64,000 nt of DNA from Desulforamulus putei DSM 12395 (GCF_900129195.1 NZ_FQUY01000010.1:1-64000), one strand, 5' to 3'. Positions 32,934-41,601 are shown, counted from the stretch's first letter. The notes: generated by a model from the sequence alone, not told the origin. Made by a program: numbers and translations.

Positions 32934-33785
32934 TTGATACGCATAGGAATTGTGGGTGGTGGTCGGGGCGGTTTAGCCATGTTACGCCTGATGTCCTCCC
33001 TCTCAGAAATAACCGTAATTGGTATTGCGGACTTAAATGAAAACGCCCCTGCCATTGTGGCCGCCAGGGAATCTGGAATCCCGACTTTTTCAGACTTCAT
33101 GCAGCTCTTGAAACTACCGAATTTAGATATTGTGTTGGACGTAACCGGTAATGCCTCCGTAAATCAGGCTATCATGGAAAACAAGCAGGAAAGCACCCGC
33201 CTAGCTGATGCTGTTATCTCCAGGCTGATGTATATGGTGGCCCGGGGCCAGGAAGAAGCAGCCCAAGAATTGAGGACCCAGGCCCAACAACTGGCCGGCA
33301 TGGCAGAAGAATTAAACAACACGGTACAAAGTGTGCCGGCGGCCATTGATGCTGTAACAAGGGCGCTGGGCAGTCACTGTGAAAAGTTAAACACCGCTGT
33401 ATCCCAGGCAGAAAAACATATTAAAGATACCGACGAAGTGATCGAATTTATTAAAAAAGTAGCAGACCAAACAAAACTGCTGGGCCTCAATGCCGCCATT
33501 GAAGCAGCTAGGGCCGGCAACCACGGTCGTGGTTTCGGGGTGGTGGCCAACGAAGTTCGCAAGCTGGCCGAGGACAGTGTTGTGTCCGCCAAGAAAATTA
33601 GTACAATCCTTGGCAATATTGAGGAATCCATGAAAACCATTATCGCCGGTATCGAAGAAACAGCCGGCATTGCTCAGATGCAAACCACTACCACCGAGCA
33701 GGTAGGTATAGCTGTTAAACAATTAGGGCGCATGGCGGGCGAGATGAAGGAATTTGCCGCTAAATTAGCGGAATTTGCAGATTAA
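32934..33785 (+). CDS. Soluble chemoreceptor-like protein with N-terminal Rossmann domain
   Basis: 283 aa, TTG start after GGAGG. Residues 1-85 are a dinucleotide-binding fold: [18 protein letters not shown], then [16 protein letters not shown] with the acidic residue ending strand 2, and IVLDVTGN. Residues 115-283 are a chemoreceptor signalling coiled coil with the hairpin [22 protein letters not shown] and [14 protein letters not shown]. No transmembrane segment or HAMP. It may report a nucleotide-bound or redox signal to CheA/CheW, or act in another dimer-based switch; the ligand is inferred. No che genes are nearby. It ends at a clear terminator. Confidence 0.85.
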   Translation: MIRIGIVGGGRGGLAMLRLMSSLSEITVIGIADLNENAPAIVAARESGIPTFSDFMQLLKLPNLDIVLDVTGNASVNQAIMENKQESTRLADAVISRLMYMVARGQEEAAQELRTQAQQLAGMAEELNNTVQSVPAAIDAVTRALGSHCEKLNTAVSQAEKHIKDTDEVIEFIKKVADQTKLLGLNAAIEAARAGNHGRGFGVVANEVRKLAEDSVVSAKKISTILGNIEESMKTIIAGIEETAGIAQMQTTTTEQVGIAVKQLGRMAGEMKEFAAKLAEFAD

Positions 33786-33786
33786 T

Positions 33787-33816
33787 AAGGTATGCCCAAT
33801 CTGGGCATGCCTTTTA
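33787..33816 (+). terminator. Terminator of the Rossmann-chemoreceptor gene
   Basis: AGGTATGCCC / GGGCATGCCT (one G-U), loop AATCT, then TTTTATAT. Confidence 0.8.
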
Positions 33817-33877
33817 TATAGTGAAAATTTAAAATTTTTTGTTATAAAGTTCCTGTTTGCCCGGCATACTAAGGATT

Positions 33878-34633
33878 ATGAAAAGAATCCTACAAATCAT
33901 GGTAAACCGAAAAGTGCAAACAGGGAAAATTTTGCTTTCGGCAACCATTATCCTTTCTTTAATCCTGGCCCCGATGTCCATGCTGGAAGCAGCCAGCCTG
34001 AAACAAAATAAGACCAATATTTTGTGCATCTGGACAGACCAGCAACACCTCAAGGCAGTGACCCTGATGAACTTTGACGCTCTTAACGGCAGGATTGGCA
34101 TTCTTAGTGTTCCTGTTTTTGCTCGTCTTGAAGCAAATGGGAAACAAACCACCATTGGCCTGCTCTGGGTTCAAGAAGGAAGGAATGGGTTAAAAAGAAG
34201 ATTGGAAGAGGCCCTGCAGATTCAGATCGACGGTCACATTACCTTTGATCAACCCGTCATTGAAAAGGCCAGCAACCTGGTTGGCTCCATTGATGTGAAG
34301 GGGAGGGAAACTACGTTACTACAGGCTTTCGAAGATACCCGGACAGAGCGGCGCAAGGATGATCAGGATGTCATTCGGGCCATGGCAGCCAACATTATTT
34401 CACCCAGTGGGATAAAAAAAGTACCCCGGTTGTTATGGTTATTTACCACGCAGGTGGACAGCGATATCCACCCGGAGCTCATGCTAAGAATCTACAAGGT
34501 GGTCAGTCACGAGGGGCCGACCATCCTCACGAAAAAGGCCCTCCAGGGTAAAGATTATTATCAGGACGGCTGCCGGTACCGTTATGTAGAGCCGACCACC
34601 TGGAAAAATATTATGAATGAAATAAGCGCTTAG
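33878..34633 (+). CDS. Divergent LCP-like secreted/anchored protein
   Basis: About 251 aa from ATG 33878; the TTG at 33857 is possible. There is a basic start and a hydrophobic signal segment ILLSATIILSLILAPMSMLEA. The rest follows the LytR-CpsA-Psr pattern: NILCIWTDQQHLKAVTLMNFD, GRIGILSVPVF, a helix GLKRRLEEALQIQIDGHITFD, then NLVGSIDV. In true LCP enzymes the first strand reads D.R.DT and ILSIPRDT. Here the Arg and Asp residues that bind the polyprenyl pyrophosphate are missing, so ligase activity is unlikely. It is probably exported to the cell surface; the function is unknown. Confidence 0.55.
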   Translation: MKRILQIMVNRKVQTGKILLSATIILSLILAPMSMLEAASLKQNKTNILCIWTDQQHLKAVTLMNFDALNGRIGILSVPVFARLEANGKQTTIGLLWVQEGRNGLKRRLEEALQIQIDGHITFDQPVIEKASNLVGSIDVKGRETTLLQAFEDTRTERRKDDQDVIRAMAANIISPSGIKKVPRLLWLFTTQVDSDIHPELMLRIYKVVSHEGPTILTKKALQGKDYYQDGCRYRYVEPTTWKNIMNEISA

Positions 34634-34682
34634 CCCACCGGGGGCCAGGCACTTTTTACTGCGTTCTTTCATTGGGCCTGCA

Positions 34683-34859
34683 TCAGGTCATGGCCATCAA
34701 CATGCCTAAAAGAAAGCAAATAAAACCGCCTGACGATAAAACAAGCCACCTCTTTTGATTGGAACGCTGCCCGGTCAACCGGTTTAAAAAAAGACCCATT
34801 ATACCCACAAAAAGCAGGATACCCCCTGCCAGTACAAAGAAAAAGCTTACCGCCAGCAT
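34683..34859 (-). CDS. Small two-helix membrane protein (58 aa)
   Basis: ATG at 34859 with RBS GGGAGG 7 bases upstream. The product begins MLAVSFFFVLAGGILLFVGI and has a second helix (WLVLSSGGFICFLLGMLMAM) after a short basic loop NRLTGQRSNQKR. Two membrane passes. It converges with the LCP-like gene and follows a terminator of the gene at 34967. The function is unknown, but the ribosome site and the membrane-protein pattern make it a convincing missed gene. Confidence 0.6.
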   Translation of the reverse strand: MLAVSFFFVLAGGILLFVGIMGLFLNRLTGQRSNQKRWLVLSSGGFICFLLGMLMAMT

Positions 34860-34921
34860 TTTTGGCCTCCCTGGCCCATTGAAATGATTTAAGATTCCTA
34901 GAAATTATACCATAAAAGGAT

Positions 34922-34950
34922 AAAAAATCTTCACCCTGCGGTGAAGATTT
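34922..34950 (-). terminator. Terminator of the 71-aa gene
   Basis: AATCTTCACC / GGTGAAGATT, loop CTGC. The minus strand continues TTTTTTA. It lies 17 bases past the stop at 34967. Confidence 0.85.
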
Positions 34951-34966
34951 GCTTTTGATGGGATTT

Positions 34967-35182
34967 CTAACGTGCGGAGGCTTGGAGACGCTCGTAGATT
35001 TCAGTTGCTTGCTCACCCTTCAGGTTACAGGCCATTTCCAAGAGCATCTTCTCCTTTAACAGGGCGGAGCGACCCTCCGGAAAGGAAATACAATACTTGC
35101 TGGTGCCCGGAACCGGGGAAACAGTTAAATTTAATTCTCGGAATCTATTAATAGCTTCTATCACGTTGAGCTGGTACTTCAT
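34967..35182 (-). CDS. Hypothetical 71-aa protein
   Basis: Small soluble protein with RBS GGAGGTATACAGGG before ATG. A helix (LNVIEAINRFRELN), two short strands (LTVSPVPGTSKYCISFP) and C-terminal helices (LLKEKMLLEMACNLKGEQATEIYERL). No motif known to me. It lies 66 bases downstream of bshC on the same strand, so it could share its transcript. Confidence 0.6.
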   Translation of the reverse strand: MKYQLNVIEAINRFRELNLTVSPVPGTSKYCISFPEGRSALLKEKMLLEMACNLKGEQATEIYERLQASAR

Positions 35183-35248
35183 CCCTGTATACCTCCTTTT
35201 TCCCTTTGCTATATTTTATTCCATTTCCGTAGGAAAGTGAATACTTTC

Positions 35249-36886
35249 TCAATCAAAAAAGAGTATTTTTTGTTTCCAGTCGAATAGACCAATGGCATGG
35301 TATATTTCTTTTAACAAATCCGGTCCATATTTCATTAAGTACGGGAATATATTATAGACCCTTTCCTGCCACTGTCCCAAGGGATGAAGCATGGCATTCA
35401 CCTTGTTTAATTGACGGATGGCCACCTCATTGTTTTTGCGGTGACGCTGTTTCACTTTATCTTCAAAGGAGTTAACAACCCGCAGCAAACGTCTCAGGTT
35501 TTCTTTGCCCAGCCCTTTCAGTTCCGGGTCTATACTCGCCACTTCTTTCACAAGGTTTGTCTGTTTTTCTCTTAAAACAAAACGGAAATCATTAAATATC
35601 TCCTCTATCCCCACTTCATCCGTTCGCTTAACGTAAGCATCGATAAATCCTTCTAAACCCACGGGCAGCAGTTGCAGTGGAACCTGGTACTTGGTAAGTA
35701 ACTTCTCCACCAGGGGTTCCACCAGGGTAATATTGGGACGTGGGTAAACAATGGGCATTTCCTGGCCAAAATGCCGAAAGATGTTCTTAAGCAGGGCAAA
35801 GTAGCTGATCTCTCCGGGTCCGGCCACATAGGCCAGCACCGGCAGCAGTTCTTCTTGAACCACCGGTCGCAGGACAACATCCGGACTGAACAACTCCGGG
35901 TTGCTCAAAGAGAGCTGCGCCAGTTGCTCTTTCTCCCAGGTGTTCACCCCTTCCCGGTCGGTGAACTGACCCTTTTTCAAATATAACGCGGTTCTCTGGC
36001 CTTTTATATAGATAAACAAATGAAGCTTATCTTCTTCGCTCTGTACCTGGGGTGAAAAACCCGCTGCCGCAACCTCTTGACAGGTCCGTTGCAGCAAATG
36101 GTCCACTTCCGGCGCCGTCTTAACCGCTCTGTAAAAGAGACCGGCTGATAACCTGCGCAGAGGCGGCAGAACCGGGTTCATCAGAATCAGGCCGTCATCT
36201 TTAAAAAGAAAAGTCATTAACCGGCCAAACCACTGGGCGAGATTTGCCGACTGCCGGGCAGTCTCTCTTAACAGGACAAGCCCTTCCTGCTGCCATCCTA
36301 TTGGAGGTGTTAGCTTCTCCAGTTGCTGAAGAAACAGCGGTACCTCCTGCGGCACAGAAACATGTCCCAGGGAAAACCGCCCGGCCGGCTTTTCTGTTAA
36401 AGTAATTTTTTGGGGCCCTTCGGCAGTGGGCACAAAAATATGGTTTATCTCTGCAAAATCATGATCGTCAGCACCAATCCAAAACACCGGAACCACCGGG
36501 TAATTCAACTTTGCCGCAAGTTCCCGGGCCAGTTTGATGGCCCCCATGGCTTTATAAACCGTGTACAGCGGTCCGGTCAGTATGCCGGGCTGCTGCCCGG
36601 TGACCACAGCCACCCCTAAACCTTTTTCCAACAGGCCGATATTGTGTAATGTTTGATCCCCGCAGCCCAGTTGCAAATTATCATGCTTGAGGGTTTCCGC
36701 CAAAAACTTAAGCTGTCCTTTTTTTTTAGCGGACAAATGTTTCAGACGGACGGCAAACCCGTCAATTTGCCTTGGGTCGTAAGTAAAAAAACGGCTAACC
36801 TCCGAAAAGTCGCTGAGGTATGCTTTTGCCAGGGGCTGGGAATAGAAACCGTTGAGCTCCTGAATACGCAAACAAAATTCCTCCAT
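35249..36886 (-). CDS. bshC: Bacillithiol biosynthesis cysteine-adding enzyme BshC
   Basis: 545 aa, usual for the family. ATG 36886 is used because AAAGGAC is 8 bases away; a GTG precedes it. BshC adds cysteine to glucosaminyl-malate in the last step of bacillithiol synthesis. Recognisable blocks: AVVTGQQPGILTGPLYTVYKAMGAIKLA (residues about 94-121), VPVFWIGADDHDFAEINH (132-149) and IVYPRPNITLVEP. The C-terminal ~150 residues include a long coiled coil. BshA and BshB are not in the window. Bacillithiol in an anaerobe would serve redox and metal buffering. Confidence 0.93.
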   Translation of the reverse strand: MEEFCLRIQELNGFYSQPLAKAYLSDFSEVSRFFTYDPRQIDGFAVRLKHLSAKKKGQLKFLAETLKHDNLQLGCGDQTLHNIGLLEKGLGVAVVTGQQPGILTGPLYTVYKAMGAIKLARELAAKLNYPVVPVFWIGADDHDFAEINHIFVPTAEGPQKITLTEKPAGRFSLGHVSVPQEVPLFLQQLEKLTPPIGWQQEGLVLLRETARQSANLAQWFGRLMTFLFKDDGLILMNPVLPPLRRLSAGLFYRAVKTAPEVDHLLQRTCQEVAAAGFSPQVQSEEDKLHLFIYIKGQRTALYLKKGQFTDREGVNTWEKEQLAQLSLSNPELFSPDVVLRPVVQEELLPVLAYVAGPGEISYFALLKNIFRHFGQEMPIVYPRPNITLVEPLVEKLLTKYQVPLQLLPVGLEGFIDAYVKRTDEVGIEEIFNDFRFVLREKQTNLVKEVASIDPELKGLGKENLRRLLRVVNSFEDKVKQRHRKNNEVAIRQLNKVNAMLHPLGQWQERVYNIFPYLMKYGPDLLKEIYHAIGLFDWKQKILFFD

Positions 36887-36941
36887 CACTGATGTCCTTT
36901 AAGCATTTTTTCTTTTTTTAGCGAGGATTATCCTGCAAAGA

Positions 36942-37844
36942 CTACTCTTTTCTACGGCCGGTGAAGACGGCCAGAATACCTCCTATAAATAAGGCGGAGT
37001 ACAGGAAGCCGGTGATTGAGACAATAATGGTGATAAATTCGGCAAAGCTTCCCCTTGGCGTAATGTCGCCATACCCCACGCTGGTAAAGGTGATCACAGT
37101 AAAGTAAAGGAGTCGCAGCGGTTCGGTAACCGGTCCGGAACCGTCGATAAAAGAATAGGGGTCGGTACGGGAAACCAGTAAAATCATGGTATAAAGGTTA
37201 AAAATAATGACCAGCAACCAGGAGATTATCATTAGGACGGGAATAAAACGTCTGTCCAAATAGGCAAACATGGCTCCGGGGGCCTGCAGACAGAAAAAAA
37301 TTCCTTTAAATATCTGGTAAAAATTTAAGATGAGACCCGTCAGCATAATCCCTTCTACCAGGGGTCCCGGTGCAGGAACATCGTTTATCACGTAAATATA
37401 GAGAAAAGGCACCAAGACAGAATAAACCGCAACCCTAAAAATCCGGGACTCAATTTCACAATCAAACAGCAGTTTCTGACTAATAAAAATGATGGGTGAC
37501 ATCAACAGGGCTACAAAACCCAGGGAAATCATGGTTGTCATAATACTCAACCCGAGAATACCGATGAGCCCGACCTGAATTCTTTGGTACCAGTAATAGA
37601 ATGACAACAATAAACCATAGATCACTAAAAAAATCAACAACAACAGGGGCATCCGGGCGATTGACCCCAGTGAATATTTGATTAACCTGGCAGCGTGTCC
37701 GGCCAATCCGAAAAAACTAACGGCAACCACAGGCTGTCTTTTTTGTGACGGAGCTACAGGGCTGATGGAGTGAATTAAAAGCAACAATGTTCCCAACAAA
37801 ACAAACAATACCGTAAAGCTATGTAACATTTCCAACAGGTCCAA
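36942..37844 (-). CDS. Two-pore-type potassium channel family membrane protein
   Basis: 300 aa, at least seven hydrophobic segments. Near residues 250-262 a pore loop and filter TFTSVGYGDITPRG is followed by the last helix (EFITIIVSITGFLYSALFIGGIL), matching the Ion_trans_2 pore domain. The N-terminal ~200 residues form several helices not usual for a simple KcsA-like channel, and no cytoplasmic RCK domain follows. Potassium selectivity is inferred from VGYGD. Gating is unknown. Monocistronic. Confidence 0.8.
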   Translation of the reverse strand: MDLLEMLHSFTVLFVLLGTLLLLIHSISPVAPSQKRQPVVAVSFFGLAGHAARLIKYSLGSIARMPLLLLIFLVIYGLLLSFYYWYQRIQVGLIGILGLSIMTTMISLGFVALLMSPIIFISQKLLFDCEIESRIFRVAVYSVLVPFLYIYVINDVPAPGPLVEGIMLTGLILNFYQIFKGIFFCLQAPGAMFAYLDRRFIPVLMIISWLLVIIFNLYTMILLVSRTDPYSFIDGSGPVTEPLRLLYFTVITFTSVGYGDITPRGSFAEFITIIVSITGFLYSALFIGGILAVFTGRRKE

Positions 37845-37974
37845 CTACAGCACCCCCTGCCCACCCTTTGTTCTAACTATATTCCAGGCAAGGGACAAGT
37901 TAGAATCTAAAAGCCGTACTTAAATTCACTGAATACAAAACTTCCGAGGGTACTTCAGGCAGACTTTACAAAAA

Positions 37975-38000
37975 GCAAAAAACCGGGAAACCCCGGTTTG
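37975..38000 (-). terminator. Terminator of the FmdB-type gene
   Basis: AACCGGG / CCCGGTT-type stem with loop AAAC. The minus strand continues TTTTTGCTTTTTG. It lies 40 bases past the stop at 38041. Confidence 0.7.
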
Positions 38001-38040
38001 CTAAACTGTATTCGTTACGGATCGTAACGGCTTAAATGCC

Positions 38041-38268
38041 TCAACCGCCGGAACCACATCCGTCTGCCTTGGGCGCAGCCTTGGAGGCACTGCAGGAACC
38101 GCTGTCTGCCGGTCTGCCGACGGAACTGGGTAGAAAAGGAGCAGAGATTTTTTTCTCTACAGACTCACTGGCACATTGGGGACATTTTACTTCCTCCTCG
38201 CGACCAGCCAGCTGAAGTTTCTCAAAAACTTTACCACAAGCTTTACAGGAAAATTCAAAGATCGGCAC
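38041..38268 (-). CDS. FmdB-type zinc-ribbon protein
   Basis: 75 aa. It opens MPIFEFSCKACGKVFEKLQ with CxxC (Cys8, Cys11), and a second CxxC lies in VKCPQCASESV (about residues 29-32), a classical zinc ribbon. A low-complexity Ser/Gly/Ala tail with two more Cys (SGSCSASK, DGCGSGG) follows. FmdB proteins were named as regulators of formamidase but act as putative regulators of unknown target in most bacteria. RBS GGAGGTGATAAAG. Confidence 0.9.
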   Translation of the reverse strand: MPIFEFSCKACGKVFEKLQLAGREEEVKCPQCASESVEKKISAPFLPSSVGRPADSGSCSASKAAPKADGCGSGG

Positions 38269-38384
38269 TTTATCACCTCCAAACAGTCAGCTTTCCAACT
38301 ATATGTTATTCGACATAATTTGCAAAACTCCTTCACCAAAAGCAAAAGAGGAGTCATGCTTGCATTATTGCCTGAATGGATAAA

Positions 38385-38423
38385 ATATTAAAATCCACGG
38401 TTTCATAAAAAGAACCGTGGATT
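38385..38423 (-). terminator. Terminator of the 148-aa gene
   Basis: AATCCACGGTT / AACCGTGGATT around a 10-base loop. The minus strand continues TTTTAATATTTTA. It begins 6 bases past the stop at 38429. Confidence 0.8.
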
Positions 38424-38428
38424 ATATC

Positions 38429-38875
38429 TTAACGGTATTTTCTGATGAGGCGTTCCAGGTCATCCAGAAACTCATTCATTTTGTCCGGGTTTTGCCGGAT
38501 AAATCTCTCCAGTTGGTCTTTAACCTGGTTCTCCCGTTCATCTTTAATGTCCATGGTCTGAACGGTTGTGTATGGCTGCTGCACTTGGGAGGCCGGTTGT
38601 GTGTAATTGGGGTTGGTATAGCTGATGGCGGCATCCTGTTGGACGGTTTCATGAACCGGTTGGGTGGTGAATTCGGTTTTGGGGGCTGTTATGGAAAACA
38701 TGGAGGATTCAAAGTTATGCATTTCACTACGGATAGCGGAAAGTGAGTTTCGGGTGGCTTCCAGGATGTTGGCAAAGATTTCAAGTTGTTTTTCCAGGCC
38801 GGGATTGGCATGATTAAACAGGGTAAGGCCAAACAGTGCAACCCGCGGGTCTCTGAGGGGCGGAAATCTAAACAT
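38429..38875 (-). CDS. Hypothetical 148-aa coiled-coil protein
   Basis: The N-terminal part is helical (PGLEKQLEIFANILEATRNSLSAIRSEMHNFESSM, residues 25-59). The middle is low complexity rich in Thr, Gln and Pro (QPASQVQQPYTTVQT), and the C-terminus is a charged helix (NQVKDQLERFIRQNPDKMNEFLDDLERLIRKYR). No transmembrane segment. A spore-coat-like or structural role is possible but not shown. RBS AAAGGAGTT before ATG. Not recognised. Confidence 0.6.
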   Translation of the reverse strand: MFRFPPLRDPRVALFGLTLFNHANPGLEKQLEIFANILEATRNSLSAIRSEMHNFESSMFSITAPKTEFTTQPVHETVQQDAAISYTNPNYTQPASQVQQPYTTVQTMDIKDERENQVKDQLERFIRQNPDKMNEFLDDLERLIRKYR

Positions 38876-38983
38876 GGCTTTTAACTCCTTTCACAGTGAA
38901 ACCTTTTATTTTTTATAATACGTTTTATCGCTTTAATGGGTCACATATTTTTCCATAAAATTGGGTGGTCTGCAATCATGGTT

Positions 38984-40081
38984 TTACAGCTTCTTTTCAT
39001 AGACACGGAATATTTTATTCACTTTACTGCCCACGGCGGAGGTAATGATGCTGTTCATGTCTTTGTTGGTATCCATAATCAGTGAAAGCTCCGCCTGCCG
39101 GTAACCCTTTTTGATAATGGTCTCCATTGCCCTGTTAATTAGCAGTGCCACCACTCCCCGGCGCCGGTATTCCGGAATGACTGCCAGCACCCCTACCCGT
39201 AAAGATGTCGGTCTGAAAAGTCCCGGGATGTTTCTAAGAAAACCGGACCGCCGGGCGGCCCGCAACTTCGGGCCCAAATCAGGCATCATCAGGCAGACCC
39301 CCACCGTTCTGTTCTCCACTTCACAAAAGATCAGCATGTCCGGGTCGGTAAAGTTTCTTAAACCGGCCAAAAAATGGGCTGCCTCTTCCTCGTCCATGGG
39401 AACGAAACCCCACTGACTTGTCATGGCCTCATTGTTTATGTCGGCTAATTTTTTTCCTTCTCCCCAGAGATCATTAAAATTTATGGAGCGTAATTGCAAG
39501 CCGGGAGTCCTGGCCGCTCTGCGAGCCACGGCTGTCAGCTTACGGCGTTCCCTGGTAAATTCCGGCCGCCAGAGATACGAATATAGGTCAAGCAGCCTGG
39601 AAAAACCATTTTCCTCCAGCAGGGTTGCATAGTAGGGGGGATTATAAGGCATCATCAGCTGGGGCGGTAAATCAAAACCCTCCACCAGCAATCCCACCTG
39701 CTGGGTGGTATTTAATGTGGCAGGTCCCTGCACCAGTGTTTTTCCCCGATCAGCCAGGCTTTGACATGCCGCTTTGATAAGCTCCCGGGCCACTTCAGAA
39801 CGGTTAACCGATTCAAAACAGCCAAACAAGCCCACTCTTTCATCTGCCAGAAGGTCGTCGGTGATGGCTGCAATACGCCCAACGGGTCTTTTATCATCCA
39901 TTGCCAAAAAGCATTCCAGGTGCACATGCCTTAACACAGGGTTTGCTTGGGGGTTGAACATCTGTCTCTCACTGTCCCGGGGAATTGGCGTCCAAAGGGG
40001 ATCCTGGGCATAGATTCGCCGGGGGATCTCAAAAAAGTTTTGCCAGTGACCTTGCCCGCTTACATTAATAATTTCTAACAA
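38984..40081 (-). CDS. GNAT-fold N-acetyltransferase-like protein
   Basis: 365 aa from the TTG at 40081, chosen because TTGGAGGAA precedes it by 7 bases; the frame extends to an ATG without RBS. Two-part protein: an N-terminal domain with ECFLAMDDKRPVGRIAAITD and YNPPYYATLLEENGF, and a C-terminal GNAT core with LRVGVLAVIPEYRRRGVVALLINRAMETI, in which RRRGVVA is the acetyl-CoA pyrophosphate loop (near residue 310). The acceptor is unknown. Similar ~370-aa proteins are widespread in bacteria. It may be in one transcript with the 148-aa gene 108 bases downstream. Confidence 0.75.
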   Translation of the reverse strand: MLEIINVSGQGHWQNFFEIPRRIYAQDPLWTPIPRDSERQMFNPQANPVLRHVHLECFLAMDDKRPVGRIAAITDDLLADERVGLFGCFESVNRSEVARELIKAACQSLADRGKTLVQGPATLNTTQQVGLLVEGFDLPPQLMMPYNPPYYATLLEENGFSRLLDLYSYLWRPEFTRERRKLTAVARRAARTPGLQLRSINFNDLWGEGKKLADINNEAMTSQWGFVPMDEEEAAHFLAGLRNFTDPDMLIFCEVENRTVGVCLMMPDLGPKLRAARRSGFLRNIPGLFRPTSLRVGVLAVIPEYRRRGVVALLINRAMETIIKKGYRQAELSLIMDTNKDMNSIITSAVGSKVNKIFRVYEKKL

Positions 40082-40196
40082 AATAAATTCCTCCAAGTTT
40101 TTCATTAATGCATTTTATGTTTCTCCCTCCGGTATGGTGCCAAAGACAAAGCGCCTGTCAACTTTTTAGAAAATTTATGTAGTATTAACGGTTTAC

Positions 40197-40226
40197 TTGA
40201 CATTGATATTTTAAAATCGTTATAAT
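40197..40226 (+). promoter_or_regulatory. Promoter of the proBAC operon
   Basis: Perfect TTGACA (40197-40202), 18-base spacer, perfect TATAAT (40221-40226). It predicts a start near 40233, at the front of the T-box leader. Confidence 0.85.
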
Positions 40227-40243
40227 TGATGCAAATATCATAT

Positions 40244-40477
40244 CCAGGCGATGATGGAGAACAGTAAAAATCCGACGTCTGACAGAGAGTGGAACTCGGC
40301 GGCTGGAAGGTTCCTCAGACTACGATTTTGAAACCCGCTCCGGAGTTGTTCGGGAATAAACCGGACCGGCGGCCTCCGATACAGGGCAAAGAGTGAATGC
40401 ATAATATTTATGCATTAATAAAGGTGGTACCGCGAAAGTCAACCCTTTCGTCCTTTGGGACGAAAGGGTTTTTGTTT
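40244..40477 (+). ncRNA. T-box riboswitch leader of proBAC
   Basis: A leader with the T-box landmark AAGGTGGTACCGCG (40421-40434) followed by an intrinsic terminator (AACCCTTTCGTCC / GACGAAAGGGTT, then TTTGTTTTC, 40441-40477). Stem I is framed by GTGGAACTC and GGAGTTGTTC. The likely specifier is CCC (40334-40336, in GAAACCCGC), a proline codon. Uncharged tRNA-Pro would base-pair with the specifier and the T-box bulge, forming the antiterminator and turning on proline synthesis. The exact specifier is inferred; ACC in an offset reading would be threonine, but the operon makes proline. Confidence 0.92.
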
Positions 40478-40500
40478 TCAGAGATAAGGGGGCAACCAAA

Positions 40501-41601
40501 ATGGAACACTACAAACGAATTGTCATTAAAATTGGCAGCAGTAGCTTGACAAATAACCGTGGTTTGTTGGATCACTCCCGTATGATGGCTCTGGCCGACG
40601 CCATGGCTGAACTTTTTCGCAGGGGCTGGCAGCCGGTCCTGGTGTCTTCGGGAGCAGTGGCTGCCGGTCTGGGGCAACTGGGCTGGAGCCGGTCCAACCT
40701 GACCATGCCGGAAAGGCAGGCCGCCGCCTCCGTGGGGCAAGGTCTGCTGATGGAAAAGTACAACGAACTGTTCCAGGCCCGGGGCATTCAGGTGGGTCAG
40801 GTGTTATTGACCAAAGAAGATTTGGCCGACCGGCGCCGTTATCTCAATGCCCGCAACACGCTCAATGTATTGCTGAACCGGCATGTGCTGCCCATTGTCA
40901 ATGAAAACGACACCGTGGCCTTTGCCGAGATTCGATTCGGGGATAACGATACCTTAAGCGCTCTGGTGGCCGGGCTGGTGGAAGCGGAACTTCTGGTTAT
41001 CCTTACGGACATTGACGGTTTTTACAGCGGGGATCCCCGCAAGGACCCCACCGCCAGGTTGATACCGGTGGTCCGCCAGGTGGATGAAAGTATTGTGCAG
41101 GCGGCCGGCGGCAGCGGCAGCCCGGTGGGTACCGGCGGCATGCGCACCAAGCTGGCTGCCGCCCGCATCGCCGCCCGCAGCGGCGTGCGTACCGTGGTGG
41201 CCGGCGGCAAAGACCCGGCCATCATCCTGTCCCTTGCAGCGGGGGAACGCCTAGGCACCTGCTTTGAACCCTCGCCCCACTGCTTACGCAGCCGCAAACA
41301 GTGGATTGCCTTTGGCAGCGTAGCCAGAGGCACCCTGACCATTGACCAGGGCGCTGTCAAGGCGTTGACAGAGGACAACAAAAGTCTCCTGGCAGTGGGC
41401 GTCACCGGGGTCAGGGGAAACTTCCCCGCCGGCAGCGTGGTCGCTGTGGAGGATGACCGGGGGGGCGAACTGGCCCGGGGAATCTCCAACCTGTCATCCG
41501 ATGATCTGCGGCTGGTCATTAAAAACCCCGGGCGGGGCCTGGAAGTCATTAATCGAGACTGGTTAGTCTGTGAAAGGAGTTTTTCCACATGTCAATCGTA
41601 A
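40501..41601 (+). CDS. proB: Glutamate 5-kinase
   Basis: 366 aa. Phosphorylates glutamate, the first step of proline synthesis. Amino-acid kinase domain: IVIKIGSSSLT at residues 6-16, VSSGAVAAGLGQLG, PIVNENDTVAF, LLVILTDIDGFYSGDPR. A C-terminal PUA domain (about 275-360, WIAFGSVARGTLTIDQGAVKAL) is present, as in full-length bacterial ProB that is feedback inhibited by proline. It begins 24 bases after the T-box terminator; ATG at 40501 with RBS AAGGGGGCAACC. It overlaps proA by 13 bases. Confidence 0.97.
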   Translation: MEHYKRIVIKIGSSSLTNNRGLLDHSRMMALADAMAELFRRGWQPVLVSSGAVAAGLGQLGWSRSNLTMPERQAAASVGQGLLMEKYNELFQARGIQVGQVLLTKEDLADRRRYLNARNTLNVLLNRHVLPIVNENDTVAFAEIRFGDNDTLSALVAGLVEAELLVILTDIDGFYSGDPRKDPTARLIPVVRQVDESIVQAAGGSGSPVGTGGMRTKLAAARIAARSGVRTVVAGGKDPAIILSLAAGERLGTCFEPSPHCLRSRKQWIAFGSVARGTLTIDQGAVKALTEDNKSLLAVGVTGVRGNFPAGSVVAVEDDRGGELARGISNLSSDDLRLVIKNPGRGLEVINRDWLVCERSFSTCQS

